Assembly (NCBI GenBank): GCA_964394665.1
Contig: CAYMYN010000034.1
Location: 1 to 45,596 of the forward strand
DNA length: 45,596 bases
Reading direction: 5' to 3'
Source of the DNA: CAYMYN01 sp964394665
GTDB lineage: Bacteria > Planctomycetota > UBA1135 > GCA-002686595
Shown here: positions 15,547 to 24,099 of the stretch, one piece after another
Position numbering within the stretch: position 1 is the first letter of the stretch
Layout: each line of letters starts with the position of its first letter
Made by a program: the position numbers and the translations under genes
Notes under the pieces: model-generated
What the model was told of the DNA's origin: nothing
Databases searched by the model: none
The model's input: only the letters and a program-made list of their open reading frames with translations

Positions 15547-17325
15547 TCAGCGCGTACCCAACCAGAAGTCGAGGCCCGAGCTCGAGGGCCGGATCGACCA
15601 GACGAGCAGACGGCCGAAGGGATCGGGGGCGCCCTCGCCTTCCCCACGCCAGCCCTCGGGCAGGCCCTGCGGCACGAGCATCGGCTCGAGCACCGAGAGC
15701 TCGAGCACGCCGAAGGCCACCGCGCCCAGGGCCAGGTTGGTCAGGGCGGCGAAGCGCGGCTCGGTCGCCGCCGTCGCCGCACCCTCCGCGCCCATGAGCG
15801 CNNNNNNNNNNGGCAGCAGCCAGACGAAGAGACGGTAGGCGATGAGCGCCGCCAGGGCCGGCCCGAGCAGGGTGTGACGCCCGGCGAGGACCAGGGCCCG
15901 CGGGGCGAAGGCGAGCCCGAAGCGCAGCCCCAAGTCCCCCGAGAGCCCCTCCGAGGCCCGGTAGACGTCGCAGCCCTCGAGCTCGTCGCTCTCCAGGCCG
16001 TCGAGGACGCCGGCCATGTCCAGCACCTGCTCGAGGGCGTCCTGGAAGCGCGCGCCGTCGCCCAGGCCGAGCACGAAGACGCTTCCCATCACGTTCTCGA
16101 AGGCCTGCTCGAGCTCGCCCTGGGGGCGCTCCATCCCGTAGGAGAGGAACAGCCCCGAGAGCGTGTCGATGAAGTCCCGGCGCACGTCGACCCCCAGGCC
16201 GGCCTTGGCCGCCTCGAGGGCGTTCTCGAGGGTCGGCCCATCGGGGCGCACCTGGGCCACGGTCTCGCCGACCAGGTCGAGGAAGGCGCCCACGTTCCAG
16301 CCGAACGCGCTGAGGTTCCAGGCGCCCGCGGGCACGCGCGAGAGCAGATCGCTGGGCAGCGGGCTGAGGGTGCGCAGCACGCGCGCCGCCAGGCCGGAGC
16401 CGGGGACGGACAGGCGCCCGCGGGCCTCGACGCGGTCGCCGGGGTAGGGCGTGAGCGAACCGAAGAGCCAGGTGTCGCCCTCGAGGCCCAGCAGGGTGAC
16501 AGGATCGACGTCGAGCACGTCGCGCGCGCCCTCGAGCTGGGCGCGCGCCGCGTCCATCATCGTCGAGAAGTCGAGGAAGAACTCGAGCCCGCCGCCGCCC
16601 GTCGAGGTGCGCGCGGCAAGGAACCGCGCGGCGCCCTCGCTCCGCCCCGCGGCGAGACCGTCGATCGAGCTGCGCGCCAGCGCCAGGGTCGCGGCCGGCG
16701 CGGGCCCGGCGAGCACGATCAGGTGACCCGCGCCGCGGGCCACGACCAGGGCCGGGCCGATGTCGGCCGCGTCGCCCGGCACGAGCGCCTCGCGACCGTC
16801 CTCGGTCGGAGCGTCTCCCCCGTCGGTCCCGCTCCAGGCAGCGCCCGGCGGAGCCAGGCATTCGAGCGCGAAGCCGCCGTGCTCGAGGTCGGTGCGCGCG
16901 CCCTCGGCGCGCGCGTCCGCGAGCACCAGCGCGAGCAGCTCGTCGAGCTCGCCCTCGAGGCCCGCGGTCGCGAGCGCCAGGCCGCCGCCCGTCGGACCGG
17001 CGAAGAACAGGGCGCCGCCGGGCAGACGGTCCCAGGTCGTGCGCACGAGCTCACCCATGCGCCCCATCTCCGACGGCCCCTCGCGCACGACGTCGCGGGC
17101 GAGCTCCTGCCAGAGCTCGCCCGCATCGCTGCGTCCCAGGCGGTACCAACTGTTCTGCGCGGCACCCTCGCGCAGGCGCGGCAGGCTCTCGCAGTGGAGC
17201 ACGGCGTGGCTGCCGGCGGGGAGCGCCCCGAGCAGCGCTTGGGCGGTCGGGACCGGCGCCGGCGGATCGACGCTCGGCGCGGGGGACAGGGACAGGAACA
17301 GCGGGATCCAGAGGGCGGCGGTCAT
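15547..17325 (-). CDS. Exported hypothetical protein, interrupted by an assembly gap
   Basis: About 592 codons counting the 10 N. The N-terminal part is an exported protein (signal peptide MTAALWIPLFLSLSPAPS) with repeated segments about a residue's own size and accessibility (LPAGSHAVLHCESLPRL; FFLDFSTMMDAARAQL; LPSDLLSRVPAGAWNL), resembling large planctomycete periplasmic proteins of unknown role. After the gap only 85 codons remain, ending DPFGRLLVW...SSGLDFWLGTR, which resembles the C-terminus of GspG-type pseudopilins. The two parts are in the same frame only if the gap is really 10 bases, so they may be one gene or two. A 131 nt leader with a strong hairpin separates the start from a TACCCT hexamer. 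Confidence 0.6.
   Translation of the reverse strand: MTAALWIPLFLSLSPAPSVDPPAPVPTAQALLGALPAGSHAVLHCESLPRLREGAAQNSWYRLGRSDAGELWQELARDVVREGPSEMGRMGELVRTTWDRLPGGALFFAGPTGGGLALATAGLEGELDELLALVLADARAEGARTDLEHGGFALECLAPPGAAWSGTDGGDAPTEDGREALVPGDAADIGPALVVARGAGHLIVLAGPAPAATLALARSSIDGLAAGRSEGAARFLAARTSTGGGGLEFFLDFSTMMDAARAQLEGARDVLDVDPVTLLGLEGDTWLFGSLTPYPGDRVEARGRLSVPGSGLAARVLRTLSPLPSDLLSRVPAGAWNLSAFGWNVGAFLDLVGETVAQVRPDGPTLENALEAAKAGLGVDVRRDFIDTLSGLFLSYGMERPQGELEQAFENVMGSVFVLGLGDGARFQDALEQVLDMAGVLDGLESDELEGCDVYRASEGLSGDLGLRFGLAFAPRALVLAGRHTLLGPALAALIAYRLFVWLLXXXXALMGAEGAATAATEPRFAALTNLALGAVAFGVLELSVLEPMLVPQGLPEGWRGEGEGAPDPFGRLLVWSIRPSSSGLDFWLGTR
15802..15811. other. Assembly gap (10 N)
   Basis: Ten N inside a coding region. 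Runs of exactly 10 N are a common scaffolding placeholder, so the true distance is unknown and continuity of the gene across it is not proven. Confidence 0.95.
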
Positions 17326-17382
17326 GGGTTCTCCTGGGCGCGGGCGGATCGGTCGGGGCCAGCCGGGGCGACCCCCAGCACG

Positions 17383-17414
17383 GCGCGGGGACGCTCCCCG
17401 GAGCGGCCCCGCGC
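17383..17414 (-). other. Strong leader hairpin
   Basis: GCGCGGGG (17383-17390) pairs with CCCCGCGC (17407-17414), and inside it GCTCC (17393-17397) pairs with GGAGC (17400-17404). It lies in the leader of the minus-strand gene starting at 17325, downstream of the TACCCT element at 17457. It may be an attenuator or a transcript-stabilising structure. Confidence 0.45.
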
Positions 17415-17456
17415 GAAGGGCGCCCCTACGGTCGCGCCCCGGCGCCATTCGTGACC

Positions 17457-17462
17457 AGGGTA
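17457..17462 (-). promoter_or_regulatory. Candidate -10 element TACCCT
   Basis: TACCCT on the minus strand, 131 nt before the ATG at 17325, back to back with the plus-strand TAGAGT at 17502. The sequence matches the TACCCT elements at 12107, 31090 and 34372. Confidence 0.35.
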
Positions 17463-17501
17463 CAGGACGGCGCCCAGGGTGCGGGCGGTGCGGCCGACTG
17501 C

Positions 17502-17507
17502 TAGAGT
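17502..17507 (+). promoter_or_regulatory. Candidate -10 element TAGAGT
   Basis: TAGAGT with 16 nt before the ATG at 17524. No good -35. Confidence 0.4.
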
Positions 17508-17523
17508 CGCGCCCCGCGCGCCC

Positions 17524-18642
17524 ATGTCCCTCGTCCGCAAGCTCTCCATCAGCGCCGGCGCGCTCCTGGCCGTCGCGGCCCTCGCCGTGGCGGCGCTCGA
17601 GACGCTGCCGCGTTGGTTCGAGATCCCGGGCCTGTCCCTGCGGGAGCTCGATCCGCTGCGCTTCGAGTACCAGCGCGCGCGGGTCGAGCCGCACCCCTAC
17701 CTGGCCTACGCCCCCAAACCGAACTTCCGCTCGAACCCCGCCGCGCCGCGCCAGATCGCGCACAACTCGCTCGGCTTCCGCGGGCCCGAGATCCCGCTGC
17801 AAAAGCCCCCCGGCGTGCTGCGCGTGGTGTGCCTGGGAGGCTCGAGCACCTACGGCCACGGTCCGACCTCCGACGCGACCACCTGGCCGGCGCGCCTCGA
17901 GGCGCACCTGCAGGCGGCCCTGCCGGAGCGCACGATCCAGGTCGTGAACGGCGGCTGCCAGGGTTGGTCGAGCTTCGAAATGCTCGGCAACCTCGCCTAC
18001 CGGGCCCTCGACCTCTCCCCGGACCTCGTGATCGTCTACGAGGCGATCAACGACATGCGTTGCGCGCTCTACCCCGGGGTGAAGGGCGACAACACGCACT
18101 GGCGCGCGGTCTGGCAGCCCCTGCCCGAGAACCCCCTCTCCTCCAGCATCACCTGGCTCCTGCTGCGGCGCGCCTTCGACGACGGCGAGCCCGGCGACCT
18201 GGGGGGCCTGGTGATCCGCGACTTCGACGGCAAGCGCGACTCCTACGCCTGGCGGCCCGAGACCGAACGGGGGTTCCGCAACACCTACCGCAACCTCGAG
18301 TCCATCGCGAGCCTGGCCGAGCGCAACGGCGCGCGGGTCGTGCTGGGCACACAAGCCCTGCGGCGCGAGGACGTCGAGCGCATCAACCCCCAATCCGCCG
18401 CCGATCAACTGCGGGCCTTCGACTACGTCACCGCCCTCGTGCGCCGCGTGGCCGAGCGCCGCGGGCTGCCGCTGGTCGACGTGCAGGGGGCCCTGGCCCA
18501 GCGCCTGGCCGAACAACGGGCCGAACGCGGCGGGCAGGACAGCCTGTTCACCTCCGAGGTGCACGTCACCGACGAGGGCGCCGACCTGATCGCGCGCACC
18601 TTCGCCGACGCGATCCTCGCCGCCGGGCTGCTCGAGCGCTGA
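17524..18642 (+). CDS. SGNH/GDSL-type hydrolase, membrane anchored
   Basis: 372 aa. An N-terminal hydrophobic helix (ISAGALLAVAALAVAALE) serves as anchor or signal. SGNH blocks follow: VVCLGGSSTYGHG (block I Ser, GGSS instead of GDS), VVNGGCQGWSS (block II Gly), VYEAINDMR (block III Asn) and VHVTDEGADLIA (block V His). The catalytic Asp three residues before that His is replaced by Glu (SEVHVT), so the usual DxxH is ExxH. Members of this branch act as esterases or acetyl transfer partners on cell-surface glycans. The next gene, a membrane glycosyltransferase, starts 8 nt after the stop, supporting a surface-glycan job. Confidence 0.8.
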   Translation: MSLVRKLSISAGALLAVAALAVAALETLPRWFEIPGLSLRELDPLRFEYQRARVEPHPYLAYAPKPNFRSNPAAPRQIAHNSLGFRGPEIPLQKPPGVLRVVCLGGSSTYGHGPTSDATTWPARLEAHLQAALPERTIQVVNGGCQGWSSFEMLGNLAYRALDLSPDLVIVYEAINDMRCALYPGVKGDNTHWRAVWQPLPENPLSSSITWLLLRRAFDDGEPGDLGGLVIRDFDGKRDSYAWRPETERGFRNTYRNLESIASLAERNGARVVLGTQALRREDVERINPQSAADQLRAFDYVTALVRRVAERRGLPLVDVQGALAQRLAEQRAERGGQDSLFTSEVHVTDEGADLIARTFADAILAAGLLER

Positions 18643-18650
18643 CCGCCGAC

Positions 18651-20405
18651 ATGGGGGGCTTCTGGCGCCGCGGCCTCGCGCTCGTGCTGCTCCACGCGGC
18701 GCTCTTCGTCTGGGCGGCCTGGGCCTGGATCGAGGGGCCCTTCGGCGGTGAGGGCGTCGTCGACGGCGCCGAGGTCCTCTCGCTGGCGCGCACCGGATCG
18801 GCGGGCCCCTTCGAGACCAAGAGCCCGCTGTACGCCGCCCTACTCGGGCCCCTGCTGGGCATCGGGTTCCACGCGGCCTGGACCGTGGCCCTGCTCGGGC
18901 TGGCGAGCTCCGTGGTGCTGCTCTGCACGGTGCTGGCCTGCGCGCGACGGATCGGCGGCGAGCGCGCCGCGTTCGCGGCCGGCGCGCTCTACACCCTCTC
19001 GGGGAGCGTGTACGCCTTCGGCGTGCAGCCGCTCGAGACGCTGGTCGCCGCGCTCCTGCTCGCGGGGGGAACGGCGCTCGAGCTCGAGGATCGCGGGCCC
19101 GGGCGGCGGCTCCTGGCGGGAGTCCTGCTCGGCGCGGCGCCCTTCGCGCGCATCGATCTGCTGCTGCCCGCGGGGCTGCTGCTCGCGCGCGCGGCGCTGC
19201 GGCGCTCTCCCGCGGCGCTCGGGGGGGCGGGTGCCGCGCTGGCCCTGTGCCTGGCCTTCGGCGCCCGCTCGATCCCCGAGGGCGGAGCGCTCAATCTGCG
19301 CCTGGGCAACGACCCCGCGCGCACTGGCTTCACCGACCTGCGCCCCGGCCCCGCCTACGATCGCCTGCGCCTCGACGCGGTCTTCGCGCAGGACGCGGAC
19401 GGGCCGCTCGGCAGCACCGACCGCGAACACCTGCGGCTGCTGGCGCGGGCCATCGCGGCGGATCCGATCGGCTTCCTGCGGGTGCTCGCGCGCAAGGCCT
19501 ACCTCTTCCTGCAGCGCACCGAGATCGTGGCCTCCGCGGACTTCCGCCACGGGCTCGAGCGTTTCGGGCCCGCGCGGCTCCTGCTCTCGAGCTGGGCCCT
19601 GGTGTTGCCCCTGGCCCTGATCGGCCTCGCGCGCCGCCCGCCTCCCACGCTGGCCCTCGCGCTGCTCGGGGTGCTGCTCGCCAACGTGCTGCTGGTGGCG
19701 GCGGCGCGCTACCGGTTCCCGGCCCTGCCCCTGGCGTGCGTCGCGGCCGGACTCGCCCTCGCGCGCCGACCGACGCGCGGCGAGCTCGGCCTGGGCCTCG
19801 CCGCGGCGGTGCTGTGCGCGGGCCCCAACCTCGCGGGTCGGCGCTTGGTGACGCCGGGCGACGGCCTCGTGCAGCAGGCGCACCTGCTGCTCGCCGCGGA
19901 GGCCGATCCCGCGCGGGCCGTCACCCTGCTCGAGCGCGCCCTCGAGCTGGGCACCGATCCGCGCGCCGCCTACCTCCTGGGACTGGCCCACGAGCGTGAC
20001 GCGCGCGCCCGACCTCCGGGCGATCCGGGCGGGGAGGAGCTGTGGAGCGCGGCGGACCGGGCGTACGCGCGGGCCCTCGAGCTCGACGCGCTCTACCCCG
20101 AGGCGGCCGAGAACCGCGTGGCCCTGGCCCTGCGCCGCGGAGAGCTCGAGCGCGCGCGCGAGCTCGCCCGCGAGTACGCGCACTTGCCCCACGCCGGGCA
20201 GGTGCACCTCAACCTGGCCCAGCTCCTGCCGCCGGGCTCCGAGGAGCGGCGCTCCGCCGAGCGGCTCGGCCACGGGATCCTGGCGCTGCGCGCCCACGCC
20301 CAGGGCTCCCCGCGGGCCCTCGATCACGCCCGGGAAGCCGCACGCCTGGGGAGCCGCGACGCGCGCGTGCTGGGCCTCGCGCGGCCCACGCCACAAAGAC
20401 GGTGA
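18651..20405 (+). CDS. Membrane glycosyltransferase-like protein with repeat-rich C-terminus
   Basis: 584 aa. About residues 1-390 contain around ten membrane helices in a GT39/ArnT-like arrangement (first helix LALVLLHAALFVWAAWAW; then a loop with GAEVLSLARTG and TKSPLYAALLGPLLG). The last 170 residues are soluble and helical, with tetratricopeptide-like units (ADPARAVTLLERALELG, AYARALELDALYPEA). The fusion of a membrane transferase core with a repeat tail suggests docking to partners. It is probably co-transcribed with the SGNH gene 8 nt upstream. The expected acidic catalytic pair in the first loop is weak (DGAE), so transferase activity is an inference. Confidence 0.7.
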   Translation: MGGFWRRGLALVLLHAALFVWAAWAWIEGPFGGEGVVDGAEVLSLARTGSAGPFETKSPLYAALLGPLLGIGFHAAWTVALLGLASSVVLLCTVLACARRIGGERAAFAAGALYTLSGSVYAFGVQPLETLVAALLLAGGTALELEDRGPGRRLLAGVLLGAAPFARIDLLLPAGLLLARAALRRSPAALGGAGAALALCLAFGARSIPEGGALNLRLGNDPARTGFTDLRPGPAYDRLRLDAVFAQDADGPLGSTDREHLRLLARAIAADPIGFLRVLARKAYLFLQRTEIVASADFRHGLERFGPARLLLSSWALVLPLALIGLARRPPPTLALALLGVLLANVLLVAAARYRFPALPLACVAAGLALARRPTRGELGLGLAAAVLCAGPNLAGRRLVTPGDGLVQQAHLLLAAEADPARAVTLLERALELGTDPRAAYLLGLAHERDARARPPGDPGGEELWSAADRAYARALELDALYPEAAENRVALALRRGELERARELAREYAHLPHAGQVHLNLAQLLPPGSEERRSAERLGHGILALRAHAQGSPRALDHAREAARLGSRDARVLGLARPTPQRR

Positions 20406-20430
20406 CCGCGCGCGCTCGGACGCTTAGGCT
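20402..20430 (+). promoter_or_regulatory. Candidate promoter GTGACC - 17 nt - TAGGCT
   Basis: GTGACC (20402-20407, 4 of 6 matches to TTGACA), 17 nt spacer, TAGGCT (20425-20430), then 33 nt to the ATG at 20464. The -35 overlaps the stop codon of the preceding gene. The leader contains a TTCCCC/GGGGAA stem. Confidence 0.5.
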
Positions 20431-20463
20431 CCTTCCCCCCGCCGCCGGGGAACCGAGAGTCCC

Positions 20464-21600
20464 ATGCGTTCCGCCCTCGCCGCTGGCTGCGTTCTGTTCC
20501 TGGTCGCCTGCGGCGGCGAGGAGCCGGCCCCGTCGGCCACCGAACCGCGCGGCCTGACCGTGCTCGAGCCCGCGGACGAACGGCCCTTCTATCGGCTCCT
20601 CGGCCGCGTGCCGGAGGGCGAGATCGCGCGCCACACCTTCCGACTCGAGAACACCGACCCCGAGCCGCTGCGCGTGCTGCGCCTGCAGACCGCCTGCGGC
20701 TGCACCACGCCCAGCCTGCGCCTCCTGGTTCCGGGCCGCGAGCCCGAGTCGATCTTCCTCCAGACGCCGGACACCCTGGCCGTGGTGCCCCCGCGCGGCG
20801 TGCTCGAGCTCGAGCTCGCCATCGACACGGCCCACGCCCCGCAGAAGAACACCTTCTGGCTCGCGACGGCGCACCTCACGACCGACTCGCCGCGCAGCGC
20901 CTACCTGCACTTCGAGCTCTCGATCTTCGTCGACGCGCCCCTGCAGGTGACCCCGCGCGAGGTCGACTTCGGCGACGTGCCTGTCAACGGCGGGGCCTGG
21001 ACCAAGGCGACGGCGATCCGCGCCGTCCGCAGCTCCACCTTGCGCGTGGTCGGCATCTCGAACGCCAGCCCCGAACTCGCGGCCGAGATCGATGCACACG
21101 AGAGCTTCGGCCAGCCGGTGTGGGACCTGCGGATCGAGCTGCCACCCGGCCTGCCCAAGGGACCCTACCAGGGCGAGGTGCGCCTGGAGGTGGTCGAGGA
21201 GGGCGCCGAGGCCGAAGCCGGGAGCGGCCCACGCGAGGTGCTCGTGCCGGTGCGCGGCAGGATCGTGGACGACATCATCCCGCGGCCCGCCCTGCTCTCC
21301 CTGGGCGCGCTCACCCCGGGCGAGACCGCGCGCGGCGAGGCGCGCGTCGTCTCGCTCGTCCCGGGCCGGCGCATCGTGGTCCACGACGCGCGCGTCGAGG
21401 GCGTGGAGAGCGACGCCCTGAGCGTGGAGCTCGAGCCTGTCACCCCCGACTCCCTGGGCCGGGCCCAGGAGTGGAAGGTGCACCTGGTCGTCGTCGGGGA
21501 CCTGCCCCGCCCCCGCTTCGCCGGCTCCGTGCGCCTCGCGATCGAGGAGGCCGAGGGGCCGAGCGCGGTCGTGCTGCGCTTCTCGGGCAGCTACCGCTGA
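20464..21600 (+). CDS. DUF1573-type lipoprotein
   Basis: 378 aa. Lipobox LVAC near residue 18. About residues 30-165 match the DUF1573 pattern: an immunoglobulin-like fold with HTFRLENTDPEPLRVL and the hallmark ACGCTTP, which has two cysteines. Two further beta domains follow (VTPREVDFGDVPVNGG; RPALLSLGALTPGETARG). This is a surface or periplasmic lipoprotein common in Planctomycetota and Bacteroidota; the role is unknown, probably structural or adhesive. It has its own candidate promoter and faces the convergent tyrS gene across 107 bp. Confidence 0.82.
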   Translation: MRSALAAGCVLFLVACGGEEPAPSATEPRGLTVLEPADERPFYRLLGRVPEGEIARHTFRLENTDPEPLRVLRLQTACGCTTPSLRLLVPGREPESIFLQTPDTLAVVPPRGVLELELAIDTAHAPQKNTFWLATAHLTTDSPRSAYLHFELSIFVDAPLQVTPREVDFGDVPVNGGAWTKATAIRAVRSSTLRVVGISNASPELAAEIDAHESFGQPVWDLRIELPPGLPKGPYQGEVRLEVVEEGAEAEAGSGPREVLVPVRGRIVDDIIPRPALLSLGALTPGETARGEARVVSLVPGRRIVVHDARVEGVESDALSVELEPVTPDSLGRAQEWKVHLVVVGDLPRPRFAGSVRLAIEEAEGPSAVVLRFSGSYR

Positions 21601-21707
21601 CCCCGCGGGCAAAGGACCGAGCCCGGGGCCCCATCGACCGCCCTGTCCGGGTCGCCGCAGGTGGCCGTCGCGCAGAGCGTGGGAGCCCCTGCCCCACACT
21701 GGACCCG

Positions 21708-22928
21708 TCAGGGCCGCAGGCGCACGAAGCTGCGCTTGCCGACCTGGACCAGCAGCTCGGCCGCCGGGGGCTCGATGCTGCGCAGGGGGTCCGTCACCAC
21801 GCCGCCGTCGAGGCGCACGCCGCCCTGCTGGACCTTGCGGCGCGCGTCCGAGGTCGAGATCGCGAGTCCCAGCTCGTGCAGCAGGTTCGCCAGGGGCAAG
21901 GGGCCGGCGGCGGGCCAGCGGGCCTCGGGCACGTCCGCGGGCACCTCGCGGTCGCGGAACAGCCGGTCGAAGGCTTCGCGGGCGGCCTGGGCCGCTTCGG
22001 CGCCGTGGAAGAAGCGCGTCAGCTCGAACGCCAGGCGCGCCTTGGCCTCGCGTGGGTGGCCGGCGAGGATCGCGGCCGATTCCTCCTCGCCCAGGCGCGT
22101 CAGGAGCCGGTACCAGACGGCCATCGCGCCGTCCTCGATCGACATGACCTTCCCGAACTGATCGGCGGGCTCGTCGGTGAAGCCCACGGTGTTGCCGTAG
22201 GACTTGCTCATCTTGCGCCCGTCGAGCCCCACCAGCAGCGGCAGGGTCATGACGATCTGCGGAGCCTGGCCCTCGCGCTCCTGGAGGGTGCGGCCGACGA
22301 GCAGGTTGAAGAGCTGATCGGTGCCGCCGAGCTCGAGGTCGGCGCGCACGACGACCGAGTCCCAGCCCTGCATCAAGGGGTAGAGCAGCTCGTGCAGCCC
22401 GATCGGCTCCTTGGCGCGCATGCGCTCCTGGAAGGTGTCGCGCTCGATCATCTGGGCCACGGTCATCTTGCCCGCCAGGCGCAGGATGTCCTCGAAGCCC
22501 ATGGCGTCGAACCACTCGGAGTTGCGCCGCACCTCCGTGCGCGAGAGATCGAGCACCTTCGAGGCCTGGTTGGTGTACGTGACGAGGTTCGCCTCGACCT
22601 CGGCCCGCGTGAGCTGCGGCCGCAGCTTGTTGCGTCCGCTGGGGTCCCCCACCATCGCCGTGGCGTCGCCCACGATCAGCACGATCTGGTGCCCGAGCTG
22701 CTGCAGGTCGCGCAGCTTGAGGAGTTGCACCGCGTGCCCCACGTGCAGGTCCGGGCTGGTGGGATCCATGCCGAACTTGACCCGCAGGCCGCGCCCCTCT
22801 CGCAGACCGGTCGCGATGCGCGCGGCGAGCGCCCGCTCGTCGACGAGGTCCAGCGTGTCGCGGCGGAAGGTGGCCAGGTGCTGCTCGACGCGCGGGTCGG
22901 CGGGCGAGGGCTCGTGGGCGGTGCTCAT
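21708..22928 (-). CDS. tyrS: Tyrosyl-tRNA synthetase
   Basis: 406 aa, class I aminoacyl-tRNA synthetase that charges tRNA-Tyr. It is the TyrZ-like branch: KFGMDPTSPDLHVGH carries the HIGH signature (HVGH), and KMSKS near residue 230 is intact (GRKMSKSYGN). The tyrosine-binding region ELGGTDQLFN is present. The C-terminal 60 residues form an S4-like RNA-binding domain (ISTSDARRKVQQGGVRLDG). ATG at 22928 was chosen; the frame is open 12 codons further but without support. It lies 37 bp after the lipoprotein gene in the rpsA gene string. The 107 bp beyond its end hold only a weak stem. Confidence 0.95.
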   Translation of the reverse strand: MSTAHEPSPADPRVEQHLATFRRDTLDLVDERALAARIATGLREGRGLRVKFGMDPTSPDLHVGHAVQLLKLRDLQQLGHQIVLIVGDATAMVGDPSGRNKLRPQLTRAEVEANLVTYTNQASKVLDLSRTEVRRNSEWFDAMGFEDILRLAGKMTVAQMIERDTFQERMRAKEPIGLHELLYPLMQGWDSVVVRADLELGGTDQLFNLLVGRTLQEREGQAPQIVMTLPLLVGLDGRKMSKSYGNTVGFTDEPADQFGKVMSIEDGAMAVWYRLLTRLGEEESAAILAGHPREAKARLAFELTRFFHGAEAAQAAREAFDRLFRDREVPADVPEARWPAAGPLPLANLLHELGLAISTSDARRKVQQGGVRLDGGVVTDPLRSIEPPAAELLVQVGKRSFVRLRP

Positions 22929-22965
22929 GCGGGAATGCGCTCGACGTTCGGAGCTGGCTCCCACT

Positions 22966-24081
22966 TCAACGCCTGGGCGCGGGCATGTCGAGCGCGCCCT
23001 CGGCCTGCTCCGCGGCGCGCGCGAGGTCCGCGAGCCAGGCCCACCACACGGAGACGCCCCCCGTCGGGCCCCCTTCGGCGGCCAACCAACGCAGGGCCGG
23101 GAGCAACTCCTCCAGGGCCACGCGGTTGAGGCGCGCGTGTTCCCGCGCCAGCTCCTCGAGCGCCCGCGGGTACTCGGCGGGCGGCACGCGCACCGCGCGC
23201 TCCAGGGCCGCGGCGCGGTGCACGCGACCCGCGCGCACGTAACGCGCCAGCTCCCCCGCGTCGACCGGCTCGGAGGGCAGGTCGCCGGCCAGGAGGACGT
23301 GCACCGCGGGGCTCGCCGCGAGACGCCGCACGGGCAACCAACGTGTCCCGCGCCGCACCTCGCCGGCCAGGAAGAGGAGCTCCCAGGTCACGCGCACCGC
23401 CAGGGCGGCTTGGACGGCCTCGAGGTCGTCCTCCCCGAGCGCGACGGGGATGCGTCCACCGGGCTCGATGGTCCAGGGTCCGAGGGGCGGCAGGGGGACC
23501 TCGCCGGAGCGGCGCCGCTCGCCGCCCTCGGCGTCGACCAGGTGCAGGCGGCGCACCAGGCGCGCGGGCCCCGGCCGCAGCACCAGGGGCTCGGCGCCCG
23601 TCGAGTGCAACACGAGCTCCAGGCGATAGCGCCCGGCCCGCCCGGGGAGCTCGTGCGCGGTCACGGTGAGCGCCAGGCTGCGGGCGACCTCGCGGCCGTC
23701 GAGGATGCGCTCGAAGCCCCGGGCGAGCTCGAGCGTCGGACCCTCCGGCCCGCGCGCCAGGAGCCGCCGCAGGATGGCGCGCGCGGTGGCGTCGTCGCCC
23801 GCCAGGACCTCGCGCTCGAGTGCCTCCAGCGCCGGCAGGTGCTCGGGCGGGATCGAGCCTTCCAGGCGCGTCGCGTCGAAGGGATCCGGGCCCGTTTCCG
23901 GGGGCGCCCCGGAACGCCCGGGGGCGCCGCAGGCGCCGAGCAGGAGCCCGGCCGCCGTCAGCGCCCCCAGGAGCAGGTGTCTCCCCGCCCGCGCGCCCGC
24001 CGGGGCGGCGCGCCCGAGGACCTCGGGCGCGTCCCGCCACGGCTCGGCCGCCGGGCCGCGGGCTCGTCGGGAGTCGGGGAT
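22966..24081 (-). CDS. Lipoprotein of unknown function without a standard start codon
   Basis: About 371 codons if translation begins at ATC (24081). The frame is open back to the rpsA stop at 24100 and encodes a clear lipoprotein signal, RHLLLGALTAAGLLLGACG, yet contains no in-frame ATG, GTG or TTG before GTG 23664, which lies far inside the protein. A perfect GGAGG sits 6 nt before the ATC codon. Either ATC or a CTG serves as start, or an indel in a GC run separates the real start (for example the out-of-frame GTG at 24040) from the gene. The protein has an Ala/Leu-rich helical part, then a beta-rich domain (YRLELVLHSTGAEPLVL) that recalls COG/DUF lipoproteins with an immunoglobulin-like fold. 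Function unknown; it is between rpsA and tyrS. Confidence 0.6.
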   Translation of the reverse strand: MPDSRRARGPAAEPWRDAPEVLGRAAPAGARAGRHLLLGALTAAGLLLGACGAPGRSGAPPETGPDPFDATRLEGSIPPEHLPALEALEREVLAGDDATARAILRRLLARGPEGPTLELARGFERILDGREVARSLALTVTAHELPGRAGRYRLELVLHSTGAEPLVLRPGPARLVRRLHLVDAEGGERRRSGEVPLPPLGPWTIEPGGRIPVALGEDDLEAVQAALAVRVTWELLFLAGEVRRGTRWLPVRRLAASPAVHVLLAGDLPSEPVDAGELARYVRAGRVHRAAALERAVRVPPAEYPRALEELAREHARLNRVALEELLPALRWLAAEGGPTGGVSVWWAWLADLARAAEQAEGALDMPAPRR

Positions 24082-24099
24082 CGGAACCCTCCGGCCCGC

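Noticed and set aside
21679..21697. Short stem between the DUF1573 gene and tyrS
   Set aside because: Only 5 bp with a 9 nt loop; too weak to be called a terminator.
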